A stretch of DNA of 64,000 nucleotides from Pelomonas sp965229315 (GTDB taxonomy: Bacteria; Pseudomonadota; Gammaproteobacteria; Burkholderiales; Burkholderiaceae_C). A program made the translations under genes and the position numbers. The stretch covers positions 1,612,001 through 1,676,000 of the forward strand of contig NZ_CBDDJA010000002.1 in assembly GCF_965229315.1 (NCBI RefSeq). The letters are read 5' to 3'. Every line of letters starts with the position of its first letter. Positions within the stretch are counted from its first letter, which is position 1. Under the pieces are notes generated by a model, which ran no database searches, was not told the origin of the DNA, and worked only from the letters and a program-made list of their open reading frames with translations. Positions 8,578 through 18,497 of this stretch are shown here, in pieces.

Positions 8578-9096
8578 TCAGCGCGCGTTGCTGCGGCGGC
8601 GGGCGATGGCGCCGATGGCGGCCAGGCCGGCGAGCATCAGCGCATAGCTTTCGGGCTCCGGCACCGGCTGCGCCTGGATGTTGAGCGAGCCGGTGAAGCC
8701 GACCGAGCCGCCGATCAGGTTGCCGGTGACGACCAGCGTGTGCAGCGTGGGCGTCAGGCTGGTGGCCGCATAGGTCCACACATCGACGCCGATGCCGCCG
8801 GGGAACGAGGTGTTGACGTCGGCGCTGAACGGGTTGCCGTCAAAGGTCACGCCCGTCACGTCGAAGCCGCTGCCGGCCGCGAAGTTGGCGGTGATGACGG
8901 CGTTCAGGTTGATGCTGGTCAGCGCGGCCAGGCTGCTCAGGTCCAGCGTGAACGTGTTGGCGCCACTGACGGCGGCCGAGAAACTGCCCGACCACTGGTT
9001 GGGGCCCGTGGTGGTCAGCGTGATGGGCGTCGACGCGGACGCGATGGTGCTGGCGAGCAGCAGACCGGCGGAGATCAGAGCGGGCTTGAGCATCAT
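8578..9096 (-). CDS. PEP-CTERM sorting domain protein
   Basis: The 172-residue protein has an N-terminal signal peptide (LISAGLLLASTIASAS), a Thr/Ser/Asn-rich body typical of exported surface proteins and a C-terminal PEP-CTERM tail. The tail is VPEPESY, then a hydrophobic helix, then the basic end ARRRSNAR. Such tails are recognised by exosortase, which processes the protein for the cell surface or matrix. The body has no domain I recognise. Two adjacent ATGs make the start 9096 or 9093. It is one of three such proteins in the window; no exosortase gene is present here. Confidence 0.85.
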   Translation of the reverse strand: MMLKPALISAGLLLASTIASASTPITLTTTGPNQWSGSFSAAVSGANTFTLDLSSLAALTSINLNAVITANFAAGSGFDVTGVTFDGNPFSADVNTSFPGGIGVDVWTYAATSLTPTLHTLVVTGNLIGGSVGFTGSLNIQAQPVPEPESYALMLAGLAAIGAIARRRSNAR

Positions 9097-9215
9097 GGTC
9101 GGACTCGTTGGCGGAAATAGGTTATGGCCTTGAGTATGGCATCCCTAGGATGACAGCTGAACGACACGCCTCGCAACACATCCCGCAGCTGCGGGTGGTG
9201 AAAACCCGGTGGTGC

Positions 9216-10682
<1,467 letters not shown>

Positions 10683-10720
10683 CGGCGGCGGGGAATCAAC
10701 CCCGCATTGTCGGCGACGCT

Positions 10721-11416
10721 TCAGGCGCGACGGCGGCGCAGCAGTGCGAAAAGACCGATACCTGCCAGCGCCAGCACGCCCGTCGCCGGTTCCGGCACGG
10801 GCGAGGCGAGGTTGGCGACCTGGCTGGCGGTGAGCGCCGTGTCGTAGATGCGCAGGTAGTCGATGCTGCCGGCGCTGGCCTCGCCGCTCACCGCGTTGTC
10901 ATCGCGGAAGAAGTAGGCGATCTGGTTGGCGCCGCTGAACTGCGACAGGCCAGCCGTGTCGTTGAACTGGAACTGCAGCACGCCGTTGACGTAGCCGGTC
11001 AGCAGGCCGGCAGCGTCGCGGGTCAGTGTGACGCGGGCGTCCGTGGCGATGGCGAACACGCTGTCCGGGCCGGTGGCCTCGTTGTAGAACTTCAGCTGGC
11101 TGCTGTAGTTGTACAGGCCGGTGTCGGAAGTCAACGCCTTGAAGTCGATCAGGCGGCGATAGCCACTCACCAGGTCGAAATTGAAGACGAAGTCAATCGT
11201 GTAGACGCTGGCATTGACGGCGTTTTCGAGCGAGAGGCCCTGGTTGGCGCCAAAGCTGTAGCGGCCGGCCTGGGTGGTGAAGTCACCGCCCAGCGTCGTC
11301 AACGCGGGGCCGCCGAGCAGGTCGCTGGCGTCGTTCATCAGGTACACGTGGCTGGCGGTCTGGGCCTGGGCCAGTGCAGCGGCGGACAGGGCGAGGGTGG
11401 CAACGAACAGGCGCAT
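10721..11416 (-). CDS. PEP-CTERM protein with LamG/concanavalin-like fold
   Basis: The 231-residue protein starts with a cleavable signal (LFVATLALSAAALAQAQ). The central part resembles LamG-type jelly-roll domains, with LENAVNASVYTIDFVFNFD and a YLRIYDTALTASQV ending, a pattern seen in PEP-CTERM carbohydrate-binding-like proteins. The C-terminus is VPEPATG, a hydrophobic helix and RRRRA, the exosortase sorting signal. The ATG at 11416 is chosen because it opens the signal peptide; the open frame upstream is not coding-like. A role in extracellular matrix or surface binding is inferred from domain type. Confidence 0.85.
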   Translation of the reverse strand: MRLFVATLALSAAALAQAQTASHVYLMNDASDLLGGPALTTLGGDFTTQAGRYSFGANQGLSLENAVNASVYTIDFVFNFDLVSGYRRLIDFKALTSDTGLYNYSSQLKFYNEATGPDSVFAIATDARVTLTRDAAGLLTGYVNGVLQFQFNDTAGLSQFSGANQIAYFFRDDNAVSGEASAGSIDYLRIYDTALTASQVANLASPVPEPATGVLALAGIGLFALLRRRRA

Positions 11417-11465
11417 GGCAGCAGTCTCCGGAGTTGACCGGCAGCGTAGCCGAGGGGTGCACCGG

Positions 11466-11493
11466 GCGCCTCCCCCCAAGGCAAGGGAGGTGC
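11466..11493. terminator. Hairpin in the lspA to PEP-CTERM gap
   Basis: A 9-bp stem (GCGCCTCCC with GGGAGGTGC, one G-T pair) with a 10-base loop lies in the 106-base gap between lspA and the PEP-CTERM gene, both on the minus strand. There is no T-run on either side, so intrinsic termination is uncertain. Confidence 0.35.
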
Positions 11494-11522
11494 AGGTGTC
11501 CGGTTGCCTGTTCGGCCGGCGC

Positions 11523-12014
11523 TCAGCCGCGGCGTACGCGGCGCAGTTCGTCCAGGATGAGCAGCACGGCGCCGACCGTGATCGCGCTGTCGGCCACGTT
11601 GAACGCCGGGAAGTACCAGCCGCCGGCATGCACCTGGATGAAGTCGACGACGTAGCCGTGGATGGCGCGGTCGATGACGTTGCCCAGCGCGCCGCCCAGG
11701 ATCAGCGTCAGCGCCCAGGCGAACAGCCGCTGCTGGCCGTGCCGGCGCAGCATCCAGACGATGACGGCGGCGGCAACCACGCCCAGCGCCAGGAAGAACC
11801 AGCGCTGCCAGCCCGAGGCGCCGTGCAGGAAGCTGAAGGCAGCGCCGTAGTTGTGCGCGCGCACCAGGTTGAAGAAGCCGGTGACGGGGCGCACGTCGCC
11901 GAGCTGGAAGGCGCCCAGCACCAGGATCTTGGTGAACTGGTCGGCCAGGATGATGAGGGCGGCGATGAGCAGCCACTGGGCGAGGCCGGGCGCGGCGGAG
12001 GAGTGCTTGGGCAT
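11523..12014 (-). CDS. lspA: Lipoprotein signal peptidase (signal peptidase II)
   Basis: LspA is the inner-membrane aspartyl protease that removes signal peptides from prolipoproteins after lipidation. The 163-residue protein has four hydrophobic helices and the two catalytic aspartate blocks GNVIDRA and FNVADSAI. The early ADQFTKILV motif is also present. It is the last gene of the conserved ribF-ileS-lspA block. The ATG at 12014 is used; the frame is open further upstream only into the ileS 3' region. Local clients include the S9 peptidase lipoprotein in this window. Confidence 0.95.
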   Translation of the reverse strand: MPKHSSAAPGLAQWLLIAALIILADQFTKILVLGAFQLGDVRPVTGFFNLVRAHNYGAAFSFLHGASGWQRWFFLALGVVAAAVIVWMLRRHGQQRLFAWALTLILGGALGNVIDRAIHGYVVDFIQVHAGGWYFPAFNVADSAITVGAVLLILDELRRVRRG

Positions 12015-12065
12015 GGTCGGCGAGGCCGGAGCGGGGTGATCAGGCAGAGGGGCGCAAATGTACCC

Positions 12066-12091
12066 GGGCCGCGCGCGACGGCGCGCGGCCC
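12066..12091. other. Strong perfect hairpin between ileS and lspA
   Basis: A perfect 11-bp stem (GGGCCGCGCGC with GCGCGCGGCCC) closes a GACG tetraloop in the gap between the ileS stop and the lspA start. No T-tract follows, so it may be a stability or attenuation element rather than a full terminator. Confidence 0.5.
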
Positions 12092-12108
12092 GCCGGGCGG
12101 TGGGGCGC

Positions 12109-14931
12109 TCAGGCGACGGTACGGGTTTCGCCCGTGCCGTGCAGGTTGCTGTCGCAGCGGCCGCAGATCGTCGGATGGGCCGGGTTCTGGCCGACATCGG
12201 CGCGGTAGTGCCAGCAGCGTTCGCACTTGGCGTGGCTGCTGGGCGTGACGAGCACGCCCAGTTCGCCTGCCGATGCGAGGCGCACCGACGACGTGATGAA
12301 CACGAAGCGCAGGTCGTCGCCCAGGCTGGCGAGCAGCATCTGGTCCTGCTCGTTCACCTGGAGTACCAGCTCCGCCTGCAGCGACGCGCCGACGGCGCCG
12401 GTCACGCGCACGGCTTCGATGGCCTTGTTGACCTCGTCGCGGATCTCGTGGATGCGGTGCCACTTGGCCAGCAGCGCGGCGTCCGTAATGCCGAAGTCCC
12501 AGTAGGTTTCGGTGAAGATGCTGTCGCTCTTGCCGAACAGGGCCCAGGCTTCCTCGGCCGTGAAGCTGAGGAAGGGCGCCATCCAGCGCAGCATGGCGTG
12601 CGTGATCTGCCACAGCGCCGTCTGCGCCGAGCGGCGCGCCAGGCTCTTGGGCGCGGTCGTGTAGAGGCGGTCCTTCAGCACGTCCAGGTAGAACGCGCCC
12701 AGGTCCTCGGAGCAGTAGACCTGCAGCTTGGCGACGACCGGGTGGAACTCGTAGCGCTCGAAGTGGGCCAGGATATCGGCCTGCAGCTCGGCGGCGCGGG
12801 CCAGCGCGTAGCGGTCCACTTCCAGCAGGTCCTCGGGCGCGACAGTGTCCGTCGCCGGGTCGAAGTCGCTGACGTTGGCGAGCAGGAAGCGCAGCGTGTT
12901 GCGGATGCGGCGGTAGCCGTCGACGACGCGGTCCAGGATCTTCTTGTCCCCGGCGATGTCGCCGGAATAGTCCGAGGCCGCCACCCACAGGCGGATGATC
13001 TCGGCGCCCAGCTTCTCGCTGACCTCCTGCGGCTGGATGCCGTTGTTCAGCGACTTGCTCATCTTGCGGCCCTGGCTGTCCACGGTGAAGCCGTGGGTCA
13101 GCAGGCCGCGGTAGGGCGCGCGACCCTGCAGCGCGCAACTCAGCAGCAGCGAGCTGTGGAACCAGCCGCGGTGCTGGTCATGGCCTTCCAGATAGAGGTC
13201 GGCCTCGGGGCCGGTCTCATGCGCCGCGCCCTTGTGGCTGCCCTTGAGCACGTGCTGGAAGGTGGAGCCGGAGTCGAACCAGACGTCCAGGATGTCATTG
13301 CCCTTGGTGTACTGCGCGGCCTCGTCACCGAGCCAGTCGCGCGCGTCGAGTTGCGACCACGCCTCCACGCCGCCCTGCTCGACGATCTGCGCGGCACGCT
13401 CGATGAACTCCAGCGTGTTCGGGTGCGCGTCGCCCGTGTCCTTGTGCAGGAACACCGGCAGCGGCACGCCCCAGGAGCGCTGGCGCGAGATGCACCAGTC
13501 GGGCCGGCCCGCGATCATGTCGTGCAGCCGGGCGCGGCCGTTTTCCGGGTAGAACTTGGTGGCCGCGATGGCGGCCAGCGCGGTGTTGCGCAGGGTCTCG
13601 GGCGCTTTGTCGGTCGTGAAGACGCCGTCGCCCTCGTCCATGCGCACGAACCACTGCGCGGCGGCGCGGTAGATGACCGGCGACTTGTGGCGCCAGCAGT
13701 GCGGATAGCTGTGCGTCAGCTTGCTTTGCGCCATCAGACGGCCGTTGTCGAGCAGCGTCTGCGCGATAACGGGGTTGGCCTTCCAGATGTGCTGGCCGCC
13801 GAACAGCGGCAGGTCGGCCGCGTAGGTGCCGTTGCCTTGCACGGGGTTGAGGATGTCGTCGAAGGCCAGGCCGTGCGCGACGCAGGAGTTGAAGTCGTCC
13901 AGGCCGTAGGCGGGCGCGGAGTGGACCACGCCGGTGCCGTCGTCGGCGGTGGCGTAGTCGGCCAGGTAGACCGGGCTCTCGCGGTCGTAGCCCGGATGCA
14001 CTGCGCTAAGCGGATGCTTGAACTTCAGCAGCGCCAGCGCGCGGCCGGGCACGACGGCGACGACGCTGCCTTCCAGTTGCCAGCGCGCCAGGCACTTCTC
14101 GACCAGCGCCTCGGCGACGACGAAATAGCCCTTGGGCGTGTCGACCAGCGCGTAGGGCAGCTCGGGGTTCAGGTTCAGCGCCTGGTTGGCCGGGATGGTC
14201 CAGGGCGTCGTCGTCCAGATGACGGTGAATGCCTCCTTGGCCAGCGGTGCGACGCCGAAGGCGGCGGCGAGCTTCTCGGGCTCGGCGCTCAGGAAGGCCA
14301 CGTCGACGGCGGGCGAGTGCTTGTCAGCGTACTCGATCTCGAACTCGGCCAGCGACGAGCCACAGTCGAAGCACCAGTACACGGGTTTGAGGCCGCGGTA
14401 GACGAAGCCACGCTCGAACAGCCGCTTCAGCACGCGGATCTCGCCGGCCTCGTTGACGAAGTCCATCGTCTTGTACGGGTGGTCCCAGTCGCCCAGCACG
14501 CCCAGGCGCTTGAAGTCCACGCGCTGCTGGTTGATCTGCTCGGTGGCGTAGGCGCGGCTCTTGGCCTGCACCTCGTCGCGCGGCAGGCCGCGGCCGAAGG
14601 TCTTCTCGATCTGGTTCTCGATGGGCAGGCCGTGGCAGTCCCAGCCGGGGATGTAGGCCGCGTCGAAGCCCGCCAGCTGGCGCGCCTTGACGATCATGTC
14701 CTTCAGGATCTTGTTGACCGCATGACCCATATGGATCTGGCCGTTCGCGTACGGCGGGCCGTCGTGCAGCACGAACTTGCGAGCGCCGCAGCGGGCGTCG
14801 CGCAGGCGCTTGTACAGGCCTTGCTCGTCCCAGGCCTTGACCCAGCCCGGCTCGCGCTTGGGCAGGTCGCCGCGCATGGGGAAGGGCGTGTCGGGCAGGT
14901 TGAGCGTGGAGCGGTAGTCCGGGGTGGTCAT
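12109..14931 (-). CDS. ileS: Isoleucyl-tRNA synthetase
   Basis: This cytoplasmic class I synthetase charges tRNA-Ile. The 940-residue product has the HIGH-type motif at His67-Met-Gly-His70 (GQIHMGHAVNK), the CP1 editing region in the middle, the KMSKS loop at residues 623-627 (GRKMSKSLNNG) and the C-terminal zinc-binding CERCWHYR/CGRC pairs. The ATG at 14931 gives the usual N-terminus; the frame stays open far upstream into ribF, but that part is the shadow of ribF. It lies between ribF (73-base gap) and lspA, the common proteobacterial order. Confidence 0.96.
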   Translation of the reverse strand: MTTPDYRSTLNLPDTPFPMRGDLPKREPGWVKAWDEQGLYKRLRDARCGARKFVLHDGPPYANGQIHMGHAVNKILKDMIVKARQLAGFDAAYIPGWDCHGLPIENQIEKTFGRGLPRDEVQAKSRAYATEQINQQRVDFKRLGVLGDWDHPYKTMDFVNEAGEIRVLKRLFERGFVYRGLKPVYWCFDCGSSLAEFEIEYADKHSPAVDVAFLSAEPEKLAAAFGVAPLAKEAFTVIWTTTPWTIPANQALNLNPELPYALVDTPKGYFVVAEALVEKCLARWQLEGSVVAVVPGRALALLKFKHPLSAVHPGYDRESPVYLADYATADDGTGVVHSAPAYGLDDFNSCVAHGLAFDDILNPVQGNGTYAADLPLFGGQHIWKANPVIAQTLLDNGRLMAQSKLTHSYPHCWRHKSPVIYRAAAQWFVRMDEGDGVFTTDKAPETLRNTALAAIAATKFYPENGRARLHDMIAGRPDWCISRQRSWGVPLPVFLHKDTGDAHPNTLEFIERAAQIVEQGGVEAWSQLDARDWLGDEAAQYTKGNDILDVWFDSGSTFQHVLKGSHKGAAHETGPEADLYLEGHDQHRGWFHSSLLLSCALQGRAPYRGLLTHGFTVDSQGRKMSKSLNNGIQPQEVSEKLGAEIIRLWVAASDYSGDIAGDKKILDRVVDGYRRIRNTLRFLLANVSDFDPATDTVAPEDLLEVDRYALARAAELQADILAHFERYEFHPVVAKLQVYCSEDLGAFYLDVLKDRLYTTAPKSLARRSAQTALWQITHAMLRWMAPFLSFTAEEAWALFGKSDSIFTETYWDFGITDAALLAKWHRIHEIRDEVNKAIEAVRVTGAVGASLQAELVLQVNEQDQMLLASLGDDLRFVFITSSVRLASAGELGVLVTPSSHAKCERCWHYRADVGQNPAHPTICGRCDSNLHGTGETRTVA

Positions 14932-15004
14932 GGCGTGCGGCCAGGCGGCGGGCCTGGCGGTCAGAAGGCGAAGGAGGCGGAGCGAAGAGCGGCGGGGAGC
15001 CGCT

Positions 15005-16042
15005 TCAAATTCGGTCGCGCGTGGTCTGGCGGCTGACCTGGGCGTGCAGCGAAGCGTGGGTGGCCAGGAAGGCGCGGGCTGCCTCGGTGTCGGCCGCGAT
15101 GGCGGCCGTGAGCGCCGCCAGCCCGTCGTAGCGGGCTTCGTCGCGGAGTTTGTGCAGCAGTTCCACGCGGGCGAGTTTACCGTAGCCCCCCTCCACGCCG
15201 AGCGGCCATCGCAGGCAATGCACTTCCAGCAGCACGCGGCCGGCATCTTCCACGGTCGGCCGGCGGCCCAGGCTGGCGACGCCGGGCAGCGGCTCGGGTG
15301 CGAGGCCATGGACGAGCACCGCAAAGATGCCCTGCGCAGCGGGCTTGTCGTGCGTGAAGCGCAGGTTGAGCGTGCGAAAGCCGTCGGCGGCGCCTGGGGT
15401 CGATTCGCCGAGCTGGCGACCGAGCTTGCGGCCGTGCGTGACGTGCCCGGAGATCGCGTAGGGCCGGCCCAGCAGCGAGGCTGCGGCACTCATGTCGCCC
15501 GCCGCGAGCGCCTGTCGCACGGCCGAACTGCTGACGCGCAGGCCGTGCACCTCATAGCTCATCATGCGGGCGACGTCGAAGCCGCGCGCCTTGCCCGCGG
15601 CATCCAGCGTCGCGTAGTCGCCCTGGCGCTTGGCGCCGAAGCGGAAATCGTCGCCCACCAACACGTAGCGCGCACCCAGGCCGTCGCCGAGCACCTGGCG
15701 GATGAAGTCCTGCGCCGGCAGCGAGGCGAGGGCTTCGTCGAAACGCAGGATGACGACTTGATCGACACCGCACCGTTCCAGCTCGACGAGCTTGTCGCGC
15801 AGGTTCGCGATGCGCGCCGGTGCCAGCTCGGGCTTGGCCGATTTGGCCGCGAAGAAGTCGCGCGGATGCGGCTCGAAGGTCAGCACGCAACTCGGCAGGC
15901 CCCGGTGGCGGGCCTCGGACCGCAGCAGCGCCAGCATGGCCTGGTGGCCGCGGTGCACGCCGTCGAAGTTGCCGATGGTCAGCGCGCAGGCGGGCGCAAT
16001 GCCGGGATGGTGGAAGCCTCTGAACACTCGCATCGGGTTCAT
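15005..16042 (-). CDS. ribF: Bifunctional riboflavin kinase / FAD synthetase
   Basis: RibF phosphorylates riboflavin to FMN and adenylylates FMN to FAD. The 345-residue protein has the nucleotidyltransferase N-terminal domain with TIGNFDGVHRGHQAML and FEPHPRDFF, and the C-terminal flavokinase domain with GHVTHGRKLGRQLGESTPG (the GRxLGxPT-like motif), GVASLGRRPTVE and the VLLEVHCL block. Two ATGs (16042 and 16033) are possible. It heads the ribF-ileS-lspA block and follows rsuA by 13 bases. Confidence 0.95.
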   Translation of the reverse strand: MNPMRVFRGFHHPGIAPACALTIGNFDGVHRGHQAMLALLRSEARHRGLPSCVLTFEPHPRDFFAAKSAKPELAPARIANLRDKLVELERCGVDQVVILRFDEALASLPAQDFIRQVLGDGLGARYVLVGDDFRFGAKRQGDYATLDAAGKARGFDVARMMSYEVHGLRVSSSAVRQALAAGDMSAAASLLGRPYAISGHVTHGRKLGRQLGESTPGAADGFRTLNLRFTHDKPAAQGIFAVLVHGLAPEPLPGVASLGRRPTVEDAGRVLLEVHCLRWPLGVEGGYGKLARVELLHKLRDEARYDGLAALTAAIAADTEAARAFLATHASLHAQVSRQTTRDRI

Positions 16043-16055
16043 TGTCCCCGCTGCG

Positions 16056-16793
16056 TCATTGGCCCCAGACCTCCGCGGGGCTGGCAACCCAGCGCCATTC
16101 GCCCGGCTTGAGCTCGGCGGGCAGCGTCAGTGCACCGAACTGCGGCCGGTGCAGGGCTTCGACCCGGTTGCCCACGGCGGCCACCATGCGTTTGACCTGG
16201 TGGTACCTGCCCTCCAGCAGCGTGAGGCGCAGCAGCGTCTCGTCGACGATTTCGGCACCGTATGCCCGCGTCATTTCAGGCGGGCGCTGGAACTTGGCTG
16301 GCGGCTTGGTCTCCGGCTCGCGAAGTTCGACGCCCGCCAGCAATTGCCCGACCATCTCGGCCGTCAGCGGATGCTTGCAACGCGCCTCGTAGACCTTGGG
16401 CACATGGTGCTTGGGCGAGGTCAGCTTGTGGATCAGCGCGCCGTCGTCGGTCAGCAGCAGCAGGCCGGTGGTGTCTTCGTCCAGCCGGCCGATGGGCTGC
16501 ACGCCCCGTTCGCGCAGCGGCGCGGGCAGCAGGCTCAGCACGCTGGGGTGGTGCTTGGGCTTTTGCGAGCACTCGTAGCCTGCCGGCTTGTTCAGCAGGA
16601 CCAGCGCCTTGTCGACGACAGGCCACTCGCGGCCATCGACGGTGAAGCGCAGGCCCTCCGTCTCGAACAGCGTGTCCGGCTCCTCGACGACCTGCCCGTT
16701 GACCGTGACCTCACCGTGCCACACCAGCCCCGCGCACAGGCGACGCGTGCCAAAGCCCTGGCTGAACAGGATCTGCGAGAGCTTCTGCTTCAC
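16056..16793 (-). CDS. rsuA: RsuA-family 16S rRNA pseudouridine synthase
   Basis: The 245-residue protein has an N-terminal S4-like RNA-binding part and the RsuA catalytic block GRLDEDTTGLLLLTDDG with the catalytic aspartate, plus LLEGRYHQVKRM near the C-terminus. RsuA converts U516 of 16S rRNA to pseudouridine. The start is a GTG overlapping the TGA of the DUF3617 gene by four bases (GTGA), so translation is probably coupled. Assignment to RsuA rather than RluE/RluF is by overall similarity and is less certain than the family. Confidence 0.88.
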   Translation of the reverse strand: MKQKLSQILFSQGFGTRRLCAGLVWHGEVTVNGQVVEEPDTLFETEGLRFTVDGREWPVVDKALVLLNKPAGYECSQKPKHHPSVLSLLPAPLRERGVQPIGRLDEDTTGLLLLTDDGALIHKLTSPKHHVPKVYEARCKHPLTAEMVGQLLAGVELREPETKPPAKFQRPPEMTRAYGAEIVDETLLRLTLLEGRYHQVKRMVAAVGNRVEALHRPQFGALTLPAELKPGEWRWVASPAEVWGQ

Positions 16794-17332
16794 TTGGCCA
16801 GGGACTTCATCGGCTGGATGTCGCCGCAGTCGGCCCCGAGCCAGCGGCCTTCACCGCTGACCTTGGTCGTTTCCGTCTTGCCCTGGCGCTGGTGGCGGAT
16901 GGTGACGTCGTTGCTGAACGCGTCGTTGCCGCGCAGCGTGACCGTCGCATCGCCTTCGGACGCCGGGTCGGTGCAGACGAAATGCGTCTGGATGACGCTG
17001 CCGCTGCGCTTGACGTCCTGGGTGCAGTTGCCGTGCTGCGCGACGGGCGCCATGTTGCGCTCGGCCTGTTCCTTGGTGATGCAGGCCTTGATCGTGATCG
17101 AGCCGCCCGCCATGTTCACGTTGACGCCCTTCTGGGCCATCATCTGCTCGATCATGGCGCGTCGCTCGGGCGGCATGCTTTCCATGGCCTTCTGCGCTTG
17201 TGCCATCTGGGCCTGGCGGGCGGGATCGAGCTGGGGCGTCTGTTTGAACTCCCACAGTCCGGGCTTCATGGTCTGGGCGTGGGCAGCGCCAGCGGCGAGG
17301 CCGGCGAGCAGCAGAGCGGCGGTGAACTTCAT
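16790..17332 (-). CDS. DUF3617 domain periplasmic protein
   Basis: The 180-residue protein starts with a signal peptide ending near AHAQ, followed by MKPGLWEF, the usual opening of DUF3617 proteins. The domain includes the conserved cysteines in KACITKEQAE, HGNCTQ, HFVCTDP and GADCGDI. A Met/Gln-rich stretch (about residues 35-65) interrupts it. Function is unknown; members are small exported proteins common in proteobacteria. It is placed 16 bases after an acyl-CoA dehydrogenase gene and overlaps rsuA, so it is probably co-transcribed with both. Confidence 0.82.
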   Translation of the reverse strand: MKFTAALLLAGLAAGAAHAQTMKPGLWEFKQTPQLDPARQAQMAQAQKAMESMPPERRAMIEQMMAQKGVNVNMAGGSITIKACITKEQAERNMAPVAQHGNCTQDVKRSGSVIQTHFVCTDPASEGDATVTLRGNDAFSNDVTIRHQRQGKTETTKVSGEGRWLGADCGDIQPMKSLAK

Positions 17333-17348
17333 CGGGCGACCTCCGGGG

Positions 17349-18476
17349 TCAGGCAAACACCCCCGCAGTGTCCTGCATCCTGGCGCTGACCTCGCCGAGG
17401 TGGTGCATCGTGTCGCCCCATTGCATCTCCATGACGGTCAGCCGTTTGAAGTAGTGGCTGCCGGCGTACTCGTCCGTGACGCCGATGCCGCCGTGCAGTT
17501 GCGTGCACTGCTGGCCGACGAAGCGCATGGCGTTGCCGAGTTGCACCTTGGCCTGCGACACCGCGCGGCGACGCACGGCGGGCGTGTCGGCCAGGCGCAG
17601 CGTGGCGAAGTAACTCATCGAGCGGGCCAGTTCGAGCTGCATCTTCACGTCGGCGATGCGGTGGCGCAGCGCCTGGAACGTGGAGATGGCGACGCCGAAC
17701 TGCTTGCGCGTGTTCATGTATTCGACGGTCAGCGCCAAGTATTTCTCCATGACACCCACGGCTTCGGCCGCCTGCGCGGCGATGCCGATGTCCGCGGCCA
17801 GTTCCAGCAGCGCCAGCCCCTGGTCGGGGCCGGCGATGAGCTGGCCGGGCGTGCCGTCGAAGTGCACTTCGGCGGCGCGTGAGCCGTCGTGCAGCGAATA
17901 GGCCCGCGTGTGCACGCCGGCTGCGCTGCGCTCGACGAGGTAGAGGGCAATCCCATCCGCCGCGTCGTCCGCACCGGCCACGCGGGCGGGCACGATGAAG
18001 GCGTCTGCGATGTCCCCGACCGGCACGAGGCTCTTCACGCCGGTCAGCTTGCCGTCCACGGCACGCGTCGTCACACGGTTGAGGCGGTAGCGCGACTTGG
18101 CTTCCTGGTGAGCCAGCACGACCAGCGCTTCGCCACCCGCGATGCGCGGCAACCAGGCCGATTGCAATTCGTCTGACGCGTGGCCCAGCAGCGCCGGTGC
18201 GATCAGCGCAGCCTGGGCCACGGGCTCCAGCACCAGGCCACGGCCGAGTTCTTCCATGACCACCATGGCTTCCACGGCGCCGAAACCCAGGCCGCCATGA
18301 GCCTCGGGCACGGCCAGCGCCGTGAGGCCCAGGCCCGCCAGGCCGTCCCAGGCACTGCGGTCGAAACCGCCAGCGCGCTCGATCCGCGTGCGGCGCTCGA
18401 AGCCGTAGTCCTTGTCGACGAAGCGGCGCACGGCGTCGCGCAGGGCTTGCTGGTCTTCAGTGAAATCGAAATCCAT
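17349..18476 (-). CDS. Acyl-CoA dehydrogenase (PimD-like small subunit)
   Basis: The 375-residue flavoprotein has the three acyl-CoA dehydrogenase domains. The C-terminal helical domain contains QLHGGIGVTDEYAGSHYFKRL, the FAD/acyl-binding region of the family. Together with the next gene upstream it forms a pair resembling the pimeloyl-CoA dehydrogenase large and small subunits, used for medium-chain or dicarboxylic acyl-CoA oxidation. The gap to the partner is 21 bases. The exact substrate is inferred, not shown by the sequence. Confidence 0.88.
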   Translation of the reverse strand: MDFDFTEDQQALRDAVRRFVDKDYGFERRTRIERAGGFDRSAWDGLAGLGLTALAVPEAHGGLGFGAVEAMVVMEELGRGLVLEPVAQAALIAPALLGHASDELQSAWLPRIAGGEALVVLAHQEAKSRYRLNRVTTRAVDGKLTGVKSLVPVGDIADAFIVPARVAGADDAADGIALYLVERSAAGVHTRAYSLHDGSRAAEVHFDGTPGQLIAGPDQGLALLELAADIGIAAQAAEAVGVMEKYLALTVEYMNTRKQFGVAISTFQALRHRIADVKMQLELARSMSYFATLRLADTPAVRRRAVSQAKVQLGNAMRFVGQQCTQLHGGIGVTDEYAGSHYFKRLTVMEMQWGDTMHHLGEVSARMQDTAGVFA

Positions 18477-18497
18477 CTTGTCTGTCTCCTCGCCGCT

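Noticed and set aside
9181..9194. The perfect palindrome CCCGCAGCTGCGGG behind the PAS kinase as a regulator site.
   Set aside because: It is a short GC palindrome of a kind expected by chance here, with no promoter elements around it; a terminator role is also unsupported.
12058..15036. A 992-codon plus-strand open frame across ileS.
   Set aside because: It is the antisense shadow of ileS. The synthetase motifs are all present on the minus strand.
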